56,101 nt of DNA. It comes from Silicimonas sp. (GTDB lineage: Bacteria; Pseudomonadota; Alphaproteobacteria; Rhodobacterales; Rhodobacteraceae). A program made the translations under genes and the position numbers. Below, in pieces: positions 31,324-40,083 of the stretch. The notes below the pieces were generated by a model. It made no database searches. It was not told the DNA's origin and saw only the letters and a program-made list of their open reading frames with translations. Position 1 is the stretch's first letter. Every line of letters starts with the position of its first letter. The stretch is from NCBI GenBank assembly GCA_022826205.1, contig JAJDVJ010000108.1:1-56101 (forward strand). Direction: 5' to 3'.

Positions 31324-32277
31324 CTACATGATGCCTTCAATGATCGGCCGCACGGTTTCCGCGAGATCGCGCAACCGCGCTTCGGCATCTTCGGGGCCAA
31401 GATAGGCGGGCAAGAGGCCCTTGGTCTTCATCTCTTCGCCGTACGCTTCGCTGCCAACGATCTCGCCGACATAGGCACTGACGGTCTCGATCACTTCTGC
31501 GGGCGTGCCTGCCGGCGCGAACATGGTGATCGGCGTGTTGACGAACTTGTACTCAAGACCCTGTTCAGCGACCGTCGGGATATGCGGCTGCAAGGCATCG
31601 CGTTCCGGCGCGATCAGCGCCAAGGCGCGCATCTCGTTTTCAAAGCCGCGATTCTGCTGAACGCCTATGATCGCATAGTCGACCTGGCCGCCGACAACCG
31701 CGGCACGGACCTTGGCACCACCCTTGAACGGCACGTCGGTCGCCTCCAGCCCGTTGGCCACGAGGAAGCTCTGCCCCGACACGTGCAGGAATGCGCCTCG
31801 TCCGGTGTGGGCCCAGCGCAGCCCGCCAGGATTGGCCTTGATCGCCCCGACCAGGTCGGCAAGCGTCTTGTGCGGGCTGTTCGCGGGCACGACGATCGAG
31901 CCTTGCAGGCCACCAACCTGCGCGACAGTCTCAAAGCTGTCGAACGGGTCGATGGGAATTTCCTTGAAGATCGAGTGCATCACCAGTGCGCCACCGGTCG
32001 TGACCATCAAGGTCTGGCCATCTGGCCGCGCTGCAGCCACTTCCGTCGCGCCATTGACGCCGCCCGCGCCCGGCTTGTTCACGATATTGACGGGCACACC
32101 GAGCTTTTCCGACAACGGACCGATCAACGCCCGGCCATAGGTGCTGGTGCCGCCGCCCGGCGGGTACGGCACGACCAGGTTGATCGGGCGGCGCGGCTGC
32201 CAGTCTGCGGCAGCGACGGGCAATGCGGCAGTTGCGGCGAGCGCGGCGCCGGTTGCAAGGAACGTTCTGCGTTTCAT
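31324..32277 (-). CDS. tctC: Tripartite tricarboxylate transporter, solute-binding protein TctC
   Basis: A 317-residue TctC/BugT-family periplasmic binding protein. MKRRTFLATGAALAATAALP is a signal peptide with a twin-arginine-like start, ending in the PVAAADW cleavage region. The mature part has RPINLVVPYPPGGGTSTYGR and VNKPGAGGVNGATEVAAARPDG, the two beta-strand/loop motifs of the family that bind carboxylates through backbone contacts. The ATG at 32277 is preceded by GGGAGAAAA. First gene of the tct-sulfatase operon and divergent from a LysR gene. The ligand is probably a mono- or dicarboxylate. Confidence 0.96.
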   Translation of the reverse strand: MKRRTFLATGAALAATAALPVAAADWQPRRPINLVVPYPPGGGTSTYGRALIGPLSEKLGVPVNIVNKPGAGGVNGATEVAAARPDGQTLMVTTGGALVMHSIFKEIPIDPFDSFETVAQVGGLQGSIVVPANSPHKTLADLVGAIKANPGGLRWAHTGRGAFLHVSGQSFLVANGLEATDVPFKGGAKVRAAVVGGQVDYAIIGVQQNRGFENEMRALALIAPERDALQPHIPTVAEQGLEYKFVNTPITMFAPAGTPAEVIETVSAYVGEIVGSEAYGEEMKTKGLLPAYLGPEDAEARLRDLAETVRPIIEGIM

Positions 32278-32393
32278 AGTTTTCTCCCAGGTTTCATCGC
32301 AATCCGTCGGCGATGTTGGCAGTAACCATATCGCATTCTCTCGAAGCACAAAAACGAATTACATTGCGTTTCATATGGCTTCTTGGAATATGA
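32278..32393. promoter_or_regulatory. Divergent tctC/lysR promoter region
   Basis: 116 bp between the divergent operon and its likely LysR regulator. On the minus strand TTTGTG and TATGGT, 16 bp apart, make a fair promoter for tctC. LysR proteins usually act from such shared regions. I did not find a clear T-N11-A dyad. Confidence 0.45.
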
Positions 32394-33323
32394 ATGCCCG
32401 TGAACATTCGCCTTCGCCAGCTCCGGGCCTTCAAGGCCATCGTCGAGAACGCCAGCGTCTCAGAGGCTGCGGTCGCGCTGGGCCTGACGCAGTCGAGCGT
32501 CAGCAAGATGCTTGCAGGATTTGAGGCGGAGCTTGGATTTGCGCTCTTCGACCGGGTCGGTAGGCGGCTGCATCTGACGGAACAAGGACGGCAGTTCTTT
32601 CATCGAACCGAAGATGCCATGGAACTCCTGGACAGCATCCGAACCGCTGCAGAGGACATTCGCGACAACGTCGCTGCACGCTTTCGGGTCACGGCCATCG
32701 GCCCCCTGTCGTTGAGTGGATTCCTTCCCAGGATCCTTCGTCAATTCGGCGCGGAGTATCCCGAGTTCAGATTCTCGGTCGAAACAAAGGTGCGGGCAGA
32801 GATCGAAGACTGGATCGTCGGGCAGCATGCGGATGTCGGTCTCACGCTTTTGCCTGTGCGACGCGGTCAGTTGTCCTCACGCACCTTTGCCAGCGTGCAG
32901 GCCGTGGCGATATTGCCCAAGGGACACCCATTGGCAGGCCAGAACTGCCTCTCGCCCGCTGCCATTGCCGACGCGGACATCATCATGCCCAGGCCGGCAG
33001 TGCGCCTGCGAAACCTCGTCGAAGCCAGCTTTGTGCAAGCCGGGGTCGAACTGCGACCGCGGTTCGAGACCTCCAATGCGGTGTCTACTGCCAGTCTTGT
33101 TGCCGCTGGGAACGGGATCGCGGTAATTGATCCATTCACGGTCACGGGCGCGCCGCCCGGCAAGATTCACGTGGTACCGTGGGAACCGACAACGATCTTG
33201 AATTACGGGACAATCTGGTCTGGCAGCCGTGCTTTGGCAGCGCATGAACGGCGTTTGCATGAAGTGGCAGAAAACGTTGCGCAGGACTTGGCTCGCTCGC
33301 AGCGTCATTTTGTGCTGGCTTAG
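32394..33323 (+). CDS. LysR-family transcriptional regulator
   Basis: A 309-residue LysR-type regulator. N-terminal winged helix LRQLRAFKAIVENASVSEAA followed by LGLTQSSVSKMLAGFEAELGFALFDRVGRR (residues 8-58), then an effector domain of about 210 residues of the substrate-binding fold. It is divergent from tctC, with 116 bp between, so it probably controls the tct-MBL-sulfatase operon, with the transported acid or an early catabolite as effector. No ribosome-binding site is obvious before the ATG at 32394; a GTG two codons later is an alternative start. Confidence 0.94.
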   Translation: MPVNIRLRQLRAFKAIVENASVSEAAVALGLTQSSVSKMLAGFEAELGFALFDRVGRRLHLTEQGRQFFHRTEDAMELLDSIRTAAEDIRDNVAARFRVTAIGPLSLSGFLPRILRQFGAEYPEFRFSVETKVRAEIEDWIVGQHADVGLTLLPVRRGQLSSRTFASVQAVAILPKGHPLAGQNCLSPAAIADADIIMPRPAVRLRNLVEASFVQAGVELRPRFETSNAVSTASLVAAGNGIAVIDPFTVTGAPPGKIHVVPWEPTTILNYGTIWSGSRALAAHERRLHEVAENVAQDLARSQRHFVLA

Positions 33324-33511
33324 GTCATGACCTGTACCAGCCAAAGCGCTATGCAAGGAAAGCAGACGAACAGCGCCAGTCCGGTTTCCACTTCGACTTG
33401 ACGGACTTGCTTCGTGAGCGCGGACTGGGTCTCGCCCAACGCTTGCGCGGAATGACAAATTGAACCGGCATCCGCCACCGCGACAATCGCCTGGATGTGA
33501 GAAAGTTTCAT
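33320..33511 (-). pseudogene. N-terminal fragment of a LysR-family regulator
   Basis: From ATG 33511 on the minus strand, MKLSHIQAIVAVADAGSICH leads into SAQALGETQSALTKQVRQVE and VETGLALF, which is a LysR winged helix. After about 48 residues the match ends, and the open frame stops at 33320, at the end of the intact lysR gene. The effector domain is absent. It is a broken gene at the edge of the catabolic island and can be read as a scar of insertion or deletion. Confidence 0.8.
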
Positions 33512-33922
33512 GATTGGAGGACAATTCAACGCGACAGGCAATCCACGAATCCGGGCCACGTCAGTCGTTGCGGACACCGGTTGCCGGGCAGTCCCCACCG
33601 CGGAAACGGGGCCGCCGGGCACAGCGATCCGATTCGCATGCTGCAAAGACCGGCATCGGACTGGCCGTCAACAAAGCCTCCGACCGCCATCAACGGGCAC
33701 TGCATCGGAGCATGTGCGCGAACAACTTCAATGTAGCGGTGGCCTGCTCGCCGCGGGCACACTGCTTCGCCCGGACCTTCGGGCATGGGCGAAGACTGAC
33801 GGCCTCCTGCGGCTTGACGCCGGATCGTGCCAAAGCCTATGCAAGAGCATCATGCGAAAGGACAATTCCGGCAAATCCGTGCGTGACCAAGTTTCCTCAA
33901 GGAAACGGAACGGGTTGGCCGC
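33512..33922. other. Gap of 411 bp without recognisable gene
   Basis: Open frames on both strands in this stretch overlap one another, have no family similarity and no convincing ribosome-binding sites. It probably holds the promoter of the following S4-domain gene and remains of whatever was joined to the LysR fragment. Confidence 0.5.
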
Positions 33923-34291
33923 GTGAGCGAATCTCAGCGACTGGACCAGTGGATCTGGCACGCCCGGTTCTTCAAGACCCGTGGGCTGGCCACGAAACTC
34001 GTGGCGGGCGGTCATGTCCGGGTTGACGGCCAACGCGTTTCGAAGCCCTCCTTCGCGCTGCGCCCGGGACATGTGCTCACATTCCGCAAGGCCCGCGAAA
34101 TTCGCGTGATCCGCGTGGACTCACTGGCCAAACGCCGCGGCCCGGCTCCGGAGGCGCAGGCCCTATATACGGACCTCGCCCCGCCGACGGACGACAATGT
34201 TCCGCGTGCTCCGCGATTTGAAGGCAAGGGTCGCCCTACCCGCAAGGATCGCCGCAACGCCCGTCTTTATGGTGATCCTTCGCTTGATTGA
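33923..34291 (+). CDS. hslR: S4-domain RNA-binding protein (Hsp15-like)
   Basis: A 122-residue protein with an N-terminal S4 RNA-binding domain: QRLDQWIWHARFFKTRGLAT, then GGHVRVDGQRVSKPS (residues 5-45). This is the layout of Hsp15/HslR, which binds stalled 50S subunits carrying nascent chains in E. coli. The C-terminus is basic (RPTRKDRRNARLYG), as in many alphaproteobacterial members. It precedes fdxA and carD on the same strand, a grouping I know from Rhodobacteraceae, where a Suv3-like helicase often lies upstream; here that helicase ends 9 kb away. Confidence 0.88.
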   Translation: MSESQRLDQWIWHARFFKTRGLATKLVAGGHVRVDGQRVSKPSFALRPGHVLTFRKAREIRVIRVDSLAKRRGPAPEAQALYTDLAPPTDDNVPRAPRFEGKGRPTRKDRRNARLYGDPSLD

Positions 34292-34339
34292 GCCCGCTCA
34301 AGTGGTTACGTGACCGTGATTCCCTTTGGCGAGGCATCC

Positions 34340-34675
34340 ATGACTTACGTCGTCACCGACCACTGCATTGCATGCAAGTACACAGACTGCGTGGAAGTCT
34401 GCCCGGTGGACTGCTTCTACGAGGGCGAGAACATGCTGGTCATCCATCCCGACGAATGCATCGACTGCGGGGTCTGCGAACCCGAATGCCCCGTCGACGC
34501 CATCCTGCCGGACACGGTGCCCGACATGGAGAAGTGGGTCGAATTCAACCGCAAGTATTCAGAGCAGTGGCCCGTGATCGTCACGAAGCGTGACCCGCTG
34601 CCCGACGCCGAAGAAATGGAAGACAAGGAAGGCAAGATGGAGTTCTTCTCGCCGAACCCTGGCGAAGGGAACTGA
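34340..34675 (+). CDS. fdxA: 7Fe ferredoxin FdxA
   Basis: A 111-residue ferredoxin with one 3Fe-4S and one 4Fe-4S cluster. The cysteines lie in [18 protein letters not shown] and [16 protein letters not shown]; the spacing fits the Azotobacter-type seven-iron FdxA. The acidic C-terminal tail of about 45 residues is usual. The ATG at 34340 begins [13 protein letters not shown], the family start; an upstream ATG at 34310 would add ten unrelated residues. It should carry electrons in the cytoplasm. Partners are not known for this group. Confidence 0.97.
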   Translation: MTYVVTDHCIACKYTDCVEVCPVDCFYEGENMLVIHPDECIDCGVCEPECPVDAILPDTVPDMEKWVEFNRKYSEQWPVIVTKRDPLPDAEEMEDKEGKMEFFSPNPGEGN

Positions 34676-34767
34676 CAAGCCCACCGGCATGCCCATGAAC
34701 GAGCGGTCAGCGAGTGAACGCATTTCAACGCAAGTCCTCGCGCGATCAGAATTTATGTTCCCCCACC

Positions 34768-34795
34768 TTGGAATTGCAGCGGATTTTGCTATATG
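34768..34795 (+). promoter_or_regulatory. Candidate extended -10 promoter for carD
   Basis: TTGGAA (34768-34773) and TATATG (34790-34795) are spaced by 16 bp, and TG stands one base before the -10 (TGCTATATG). This is a good housekeeping promoter match 129 bp upstream of carD. Confidence 0.5.
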
Positions 34796-34924
34796 TCCGG
34801 GACATGGGCGGGGAAACGTGGTTCGTGACCTCACCTTGCTGGCGAAAATGCACGACGGGAAGGCAGACACGTGTTCCCGCGATGCATTTTTGCAACTTCC
34901 CGGCAGCTTGAGGGGACTGGCTGA

Positions 34925-35434
34925 ATGAGCAAAGTCAAGAAGATGGAATTCCGCCCGAATGACTACGTGGTCTATCCGGCTCATGGAGTCGGCCAGATCG
35001 TGTCAATCGAGGAGCAGGAAATCGCGGGCCACAACCTCGAACTGTTCGTGATTTCGTTCGAGAAGGACAAGATGACCTTGCGCGTGCCGACCAACAAGGC
35101 CGCCCATGTCGGAATGCGGACCCTGTCTTCGCCGGACGTGGTGTCCCAGGCAATGACGACGCTCAAGGGCAAGGCGCGCGTCAAGAAGGCGATGTGGTCG
35201 CGCCGTGCGCAGGAATATGAACAGAAGATCCATTCTGGCGATCTGGTCGCGATTGCCGAAGTCGTCCGCGACCTGCACCGGGCCAACGATCAACGCGAAC
35301 AGAGTTATTCTGAGCGCCAACTCTACGAGGCGGCACTGGAGCGTCTGACGCGGGAAGTCGCGGCCGTCAACGGAGCTGACGAGGCAGATGCACAGCGCCA
35401 GGTTGACGAGGTTCTGATCAGTCGCGCGGCCTGA
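34925..35434 (+). CDS. carD: CarD-family transcriptional regulator
   Basis: A 169-residue CarD/CdnL protein. The N-terminal Tudor-like RNA polymerase interaction domain begins FRPNDYVVYPAHGVGQIVSIEEQ and the C-terminal part is helical with basic residues (KARVKKAMWSRRAQEYEQKI, then SERQLYEAALERL). CarD binds the RNA polymerase beta subunit and stabilises open promoter complexes, mainly for rRNA and housekeeping genes. In alphaproteobacteria it is widespread and important for growth. The gene stands behind fdxA with a 249-bp gap and its own likely promoter. Confidence 0.97.
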   Translation: MSKVKKMEFRPNDYVVYPAHGVGQIVSIEEQEIAGHNLELFVISFEKDKMTLRVPTNKAAHVGMRTLSSPDVVSQAMTTLKGKARVKKAMWSRRAQEYEQKIHSGDLVAIAEVVRDLHRANDQREQSYSERQLYEAALERLTREVAAVNGADEADAQRQVDEVLISRAA

Positions 35435-35532
35435 CATTCGGACTTGTCATGCAAGGCGCGGTGTTCGCCCGCAGCACACGGTTGCCCATCGTCCCGAGCG
35501 CTAAATGACTGAATCGCGGCTGTGGCAGGCAC

Positions 35533-36843
35533 TCAGTTTGTACCGTCAATTCCCTGGGGCTGGCCTACCACAACGAAGTGCAGATCCTGCGGACGATACA
35601 GTCGCGCGGCCACACTGCGCACATCATCTGCCGTCACGGCGTTCACCTTGCCGTTTCTGGTATTGACATAGTCAAGGCCAAGATCGTCCATCTGCATGCC
35701 CACCATTATGCGTGCAATGCTCGCATTAGAATCAAACCGAAGAGGATAGGCGCCTGTGAGGTAGGCCTTTGCCTCTTCCAGTTCATCCTCCGTCACGCCA
35801 TCCGCTGCGATCCTTGCCCATTCCTCCCGCGTCACCTCGATTGCCTCCGCAATCCGCTCATTGGCCGAGGCAACCTGCCCCACCACAATCTGCGCAAGAT
35901 CAAAACCCGCCAGGTAGGCTCCGATGCCATAGGTCAATCCCCGATTCTCGCGCACCTCGATGCCCAGCCTCGACTGATTTCCCGAGGCCCCGAAGATGTG
36001 ATTTGCGACAAATGCCGGAAAGAACTCAGGATCGTCCCGTCGAATGCCTACATGTCCGAAGATAGCCACAGACTGTGGGGTCTCGAAGGGTACCACCGTT
36101 ACGCCGCCGGCTAGCAGGACCTCGGCATCGTTCGGCAGTGGTGCCCCGACTTCCGGCAAACCTCCAAGAAGGTTGTCAAGCAGCAGTCCCAGTTCCTCCG
36201 CCGAGATGTCGCCGGCGGCCCCGACATAGACGCGGTCTCGGGCAATCACGTCCTTGTAGGCCGTCACGATGTCGTCACGCGTCAGTGCCGACACGCTCTC
36301 GACCGTGCCGTCAATCGGCGTCGCATAAGGATGATCTCCGAACGCGAGGGCATTGAATCGACGCGACGCAACGGTGTCTGGATCCGTGTCATCGCTGCGA
36401 ATAACCGTCAATACCTGGTCGCGCACACGGTCCAACGCAACCTGATCGAACCGTGGGGCGGTGAGCGCACTCTGCAGAAGAGCGATCGCTTCGTCGCGGT
36501 TTTCGGTCAGGAACCGTGCCGAAACCGAGAGCGCATCCCGGTGCACATCGAATCCGTAGCTTGCGGCCAACGCATCTCGCGCTGCAGCGAACCCTTGAGC
36601 ATCAAGTTCTCCCGCACCCTCCTCCAATACTGCGGTCATCAAATTGATCGCACCCCGCTTGCCGGGCCGGTCGAGCGAACCACCGCCCCTGAACCTGATC
36701 TCCAGAGCAGTGAACGGGATTGAACGCTCCTCGACCAGCCATGCCTTGATGCCGCCGGGTGACGTAACTTCCTGAATGTCGACTGCCGCAGCCGGGCCAG
36801 TGACGAGCACAGCCAGCCCCAATGCGCAAAAAAACCGGTTCAC
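35533..36843 (-). CDS. M16-family peptidase, non-catalytic partner
   Basis: A 436-residue M16 protein with a signal peptide (MNRFFCALGLAVLVTGPAAA), so it is exported. The zinc motif HxxEH is absent; the corresponding segment reads RGGGSLDRPGKRGAINLM. The C-terminal half keeps RENRGLTYGIGAYL, the Arg/Tyr region that contacts substrate in M16 proteins. The pattern of one active and one inactive M16 gene in tandem suggests a heterodimer, as in mitochondrial processing peptidase and related bacterial pairs. It overlaps the catalytic partner by 4 bp. Confidence 0.93.
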   Translation of the reverse strand: MNRFFCALGLAVLVTGPAAAVDIQEVTSPGGIKAWLVEERSIPFTALEIRFRGGGSLDRPGKRGAINLMTAVLEEGAGELDAQGFAAARDALAASYGFDVHRDALSVSARFLTENRDEAIALLQSALTAPRFDQVALDRVRDQVLTVIRSDDTDPDTVASRRFNALAFGDHPYATPIDGTVESVSALTRDDIVTAYKDVIARDRVYVGAAGDISAEELGLLLDNLLGGLPEVGAPLPNDAEVLLAGGVTVVPFETPQSVAIFGHVGIRRDDPEFFPAFVANHIFGASGNQSRLGIEVRENRGLTYGIGAYLAGFDLAQIVVGQVASANERIAEAIEVTREEWARIAADGVTEDELEEAKAYLTGAYPLRFDSNASIARIMVGMQMDDLGLDYVNTRNGKVNAVTADDVRSVAARLYRPQDLHFVVVGQPQGIDGTN

Positions 36844-38177
36844 TTAACCACCTCCTCCGATCGCCGTGCAAATCCAGTGACCGCGCGGCGCCGATCGAAA
36901 TGCTTGCGCGCTGCCGAGAGGATGTCTTCTTCGGAAACCTCTTGCAGAATGCTTGGCCAAGCGTCAACGTCCTCTATCGAAAGGCCCGCCGTCAGCCCCG
37001 CGCCATACAGTCTGGCCAAATTCGAGATGTCGTCGCGGGCGTAGATCTCTGAAGCCCGGATCCGCGTCTTGATTCGCGCGAGTTCCTCGGCATCCACGCC
37101 TTCTTCCATAAACTCGGCAACCGCCTCGTCCAGAAGCGACTCGGCCTCTTCCAGCGAGACGCCCTCGACGGGCACGATTGCCAGCCCGAAAATCGTGTCG
37201 TCCAACGCACGCTCACGATACCAGGCAGAGGTGTAAACGGCCTTGGGATCCTCGAACTGCAGCTTCCGCGCCAGAGCCGAGGTGGTCGACGAACCTCCCA
37301 GAACCTGCGCCAGCATGGCAAGAGCCGCCGCCTCCTGCTGGTCGCCTGGATCTCGCTCGGGCACAAGGTAGACGCGAGTCATGTAGTCATTGCCAATCCG
37401 AGGATCCGAGAAGCTCAGACGCCGTTCGGCCAGTTGCGGTGGCTCCGATGGGCGGTTGCGCATCCGTACATTCGGATTGGGTGGAATGATGCCGTAATGC
37501 CTTTCGGCAAGCACCCTGACTTCGTCCGGGTCCACGTCGCCCGCAACCACGAGGATCGCGTTGTTCGGCCCGTAATGCTCCCTGTAGAACGACACGGCAT
37601 CTTCAAGCGTCAACGCCTCTGCCTCGTGTTTCCAGCCGATGACAGGCACGCCGTAAGGGTGGTTCAGGAATGCCGCTGCGTATATCTGTTCCCCGAACAG
37701 GGTGCCGGGATCGCTGTCGATACGCTGCTGCCGCTCTTCGATCACGACGTCTCGCTCCGTTGAGATGTCTTCCTCGACGAGCGCCAAGCCGTCCATTCGG
37801 CTGGCCTCCATCCCCATCACGAGATCGAGGCGATCCGCCGCTATGCGCTGAACGTAGGACGTGTAGTCATAGGAGGTGAATGCATTGTCGCTACCGCCAT
37901 TGCGGGACACCACGTCGGACAGTTCGCCCGATGCAAGCTCGTCCGTTGCCTTGAACATGAGATGTTCGAGAAAGTGAGCGATTCCCGACTTGCCGGGCGG
38001 TTCGTCCGCCGCGCCGACCCGATACCAGACCATGTGCACGACAACCGGGGCGCGGTGATCCTCGATCACGACCGCTTCCAAGCCGTTGTCGAGTTCGAAC
38101 GTGGTGACTCCTCCGGCTCGGAGCGACACCGGAAGGACGACAAGAACTGTCGCCAAGACAAGAACCAAAATCTGCAT
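36840..38177 (-). CDS. M16-family zinc peptidase, catalytic partner
   Basis: A 445-residue M16 metallopeptidase with a signal peptide (MQILVLVLATVLVVLPVSLRAG). The inverted zinc motif HFLEH (SGIAHFLEHLMFKATDEL, about residue 65) is present, and the downstream glutamate follows in the EEDISTERDVVIEERQQR region. The ATG at 38177 is chosen because GAGGAG lies just upstream; an ATG ten codons earlier (38207) would give a poorer signal peptide. Such periplasmic pairs degrade small peptides. It is upstream of and overlaps the inactive partner. Confidence 0.95.
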   Translation of the reverse strand: MQILVLVLATVLVVLPVSLRAGGVTTFELDNGLEAVVIEDHRAPVVVHMVWYRVGAADEPPGKSGIAHFLEHLMFKATDELASGELSDVVSRNGGSDNAFTSYDYTSYVQRIAADRLDLVMGMEASRMDGLALVEEDISTERDVVIEERQQRIDSDPGTLFGEQIYAAAFLNHPYGVPVIGWKHEAEALTLEDAVSFYREHYGPNNAILVVAGDVDPDEVRVLAERHYGIIPPNPNVRMRNRPSEPPQLAERRLSFSDPRIGNDYMTRVYLVPERDPGDQQEAAALAMLAQVLGGSSTTSALARKLQFEDPKAVYTSAWYRERALDDTIFGLAIVPVEGVSLEEAESLLDEAVAEFMEEGVDAEELARIKTRIRASEIYARDDISNLARLYGAGLTAGLSIEDVDAWPSILQEVSEEDILSAARKHFDRRRAVTGFARRSEEVVK

Positions 38178-39071
38178 GGGCACTCCTCGTGAGGCAGGTT
38201 GCGCCAAGAATTGGTGCGAGTTCTTCGCCTAGTCAACTCGCATTTGCGTGACAGCCTGGGTGAAAGCGCGACATGCAGGCTGAATTGTCAGGCATCGCGA
38301 AGCGCCAAAAGTCAAGCGGCCGCTGCAAGCGCATCGCGTCTACTGCAAGAGTTCGCCGGAATGGTTGGCCGTGGCTGCGAGTCTCCTCGAAGTTCACCGT
38401 CAGACAGGATTTCGCGGGTCCGAATCGTCTTGCTCGTTCGGTAAATGCCGGACCACGCGACCGGCCTCGAGATCGCAGTTGCACACATTGCTGTCAGCAT
38501 GGCCGTGATGTCTGACGTTGGCATTAGTCCAACAGAATCTGGGGTTTGGGCAATAAGGGGAATTCCGGCTCATTGAAGCAAACGCGAAAGTGAACAAGAA
38601 ATCCCGAACAATGGGAGACGATTCCGAAGTGCAAGTCAGGGACGTTGAGCGCGGTTCCCCAAACAGCATTCGACCGAGGAGATAACCTGGATCATGCAGC
38701 CTGGTCTACGCGAACAAGAGTGGATTGCTGCGCCATTCTCTTTCTTGAGGCCATTGCATGGGGAAGGTCGCTTTCAATTGCTCTTCTCGGCGACTTCAAC
38801 CGATGCGTCGTTGCCTGGAGCGACGCTGGGAGTGGAGGGACTCAATTCGTGAATCCAGTTAATCCTGCGCATGGAGTGATCCGGCAACACGACGTCTTCG
38901 AGTGATTGCACATGAATTGCTTGCCCTGCGCCACTTGCCCTGGGCAACTTCGTCGAAACGCCCAGTTCCTGAATCAGGAGAACGGGCGCCTGATCTGTCT
39001 GGTCAACGGTTCCTCTTGACATGATGTCCGCACAACCGGCCTCAACTGTGCCATGGTGACAGGTCCAAGCA
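38178..39071. other. Gap of about 890 bp without recognisable gene
   Basis: No family could be assigned in any frame. A minus-strand open frame of about 80 codons begins MSRGTVDQTDQAPVLLIQEL (ATG near 39022) and ends at 38774; it has no clear ribosome-binding site and I do not recognise it. The stretch marks the junction between the M16 pair and the second catabolic island and may hold decayed genes. Confidence 0.4.
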
Positions 39072-40070
39072 TCAGTATTCCGGCACCACGGCCACACCCT
39101 CTCGCCTAGATCGATCACAGGCCAGCGCGATGGCAAGAGCCGTGCGGCCGTCTTCCTCGGTGACCGATGGCGGCCGCCCTTCCTGAACCGCGGCCTGAAA
39201 TTCGTCAAGCGCGTGGTAAAAGGATGCGTCGTAGCGTTCCAGGAAGAAGTGCTTTAGCGTCTCGCGCGCCTCGGTCATTTGGCCGTCCCAGCGGATCAGG
39301 TTGTCGTCACGGTGATTTTCCGTCTGCAGCATGCCCTTGGTGCCGAACGCCTCCAGCCTCTGGTCGAAGCCATAAGCACAAGCGCGCGAATTGTTGACAT
39401 GAACCAGCGCGCCGGAGGGCATCTTCAGCACGGTCATGGTCAGATCCACATCGCCCTCGGCACCAATTTCGGGATCGAACACGCAACTGCCGGTCGCATA
39501 CACTTCCACGGGTCGTTCACCAGCGATCCAGCACAGCAGGTCGATGTCGTGGATCGTCGCGTCAAGAAAATACCCGCCGGAAGCGCGAACATAATCGATC
39601 GGCGGCGGCGCGGGTTCCCGGCTCCAGCTCATCAGCATGTTGACCGTGCCGATCTCTCCCGCCCGCACCGCGCGCTGCAAGGCGGCGTTGTCCGGGTCGA
39701 ACCGGCGGTTGAATCCCAGCATGAACGGCACCGGGTGTGCCTTCAGGCAGGCCAATGCGCGGTCCACGCGCTCCAGCGTCTGGTCCAGGGGCTTCTCGCA
39801 ATAGATCGGCTTGCCGACCTTCGCAAATGCCTCGATATATTCGACATGGGTATTGGTTGGGGTGGCGATGACCACGGCATCGACCGACGGATCGCCCAGC
39901 ACGGCGTCCAGCTCGGCACTGGCCGCACCGCCATAAAGAGCCGCCGCATCCTCCGCCGAGGCCAGATTTGGGTTGAATACCGTGATCAGTTGCAGCCCAG
40001 GATGCGCGTTGATCTTCGGACCGTAGACATGGGCCATGCGCCCGCTTCCAAGCAGCGCAATTCCCAGCAT
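39072..40070 (-). CDS. Gfo/Idh/MocA oxidoreductase, inositol 2-dehydrogenase-like
   Basis: A 332-residue NAD(P)-dependent dehydrogenase. The N-terminal Rossmann motif is LGIALLGSGRMAHVYGPKI; the conserved IYCEKPLDQTLE carries the EKP motif with the catalytic lysine; GGYFLDATIHDIDLLCWIAG holds the D-x-x-x-H pair of myo-inositol 2-dehydrogenases. It should oxidise a cyclitol or sugar hydroxyl to a ketone; the exact substrate is not fixed by these motifs. It lies 13 bp downstream of the GMC oxidoreductase gene, in the same operon, divergent from the regulator at 41846. Confidence 0.92.
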   Translation of the reverse strand: MLGIALLGSGRMAHVYGPKINAHPGLQLITVFNPNLASAEDAAALYGGAASAELDAVLGDPSVDAVVIATPTNTHVEYIEAFAKVGKPIYCEKPLDQTLERVDRALACLKAHPVPFMLGFNRRFDPDNAALQRAVRAGEIGTVNMLMSWSREPAPPPIDYVRASGGYFLDATIHDIDLLCWIAGERPVEVYATGSCVFDPEIGAEGDVDLTMTVLKMPSGALVHVNNSRACAYGFDQRLEAFGTKGMLQTENHRDDNLIRWDGQMTEARETLKHFFLERYDASFYHALDEFQAAVQEGRPPSVTEEDGRTALAIALACDRSRREGVAVVPEY

Positions 40071-40083
40071 GGCGTTCTCCCTT

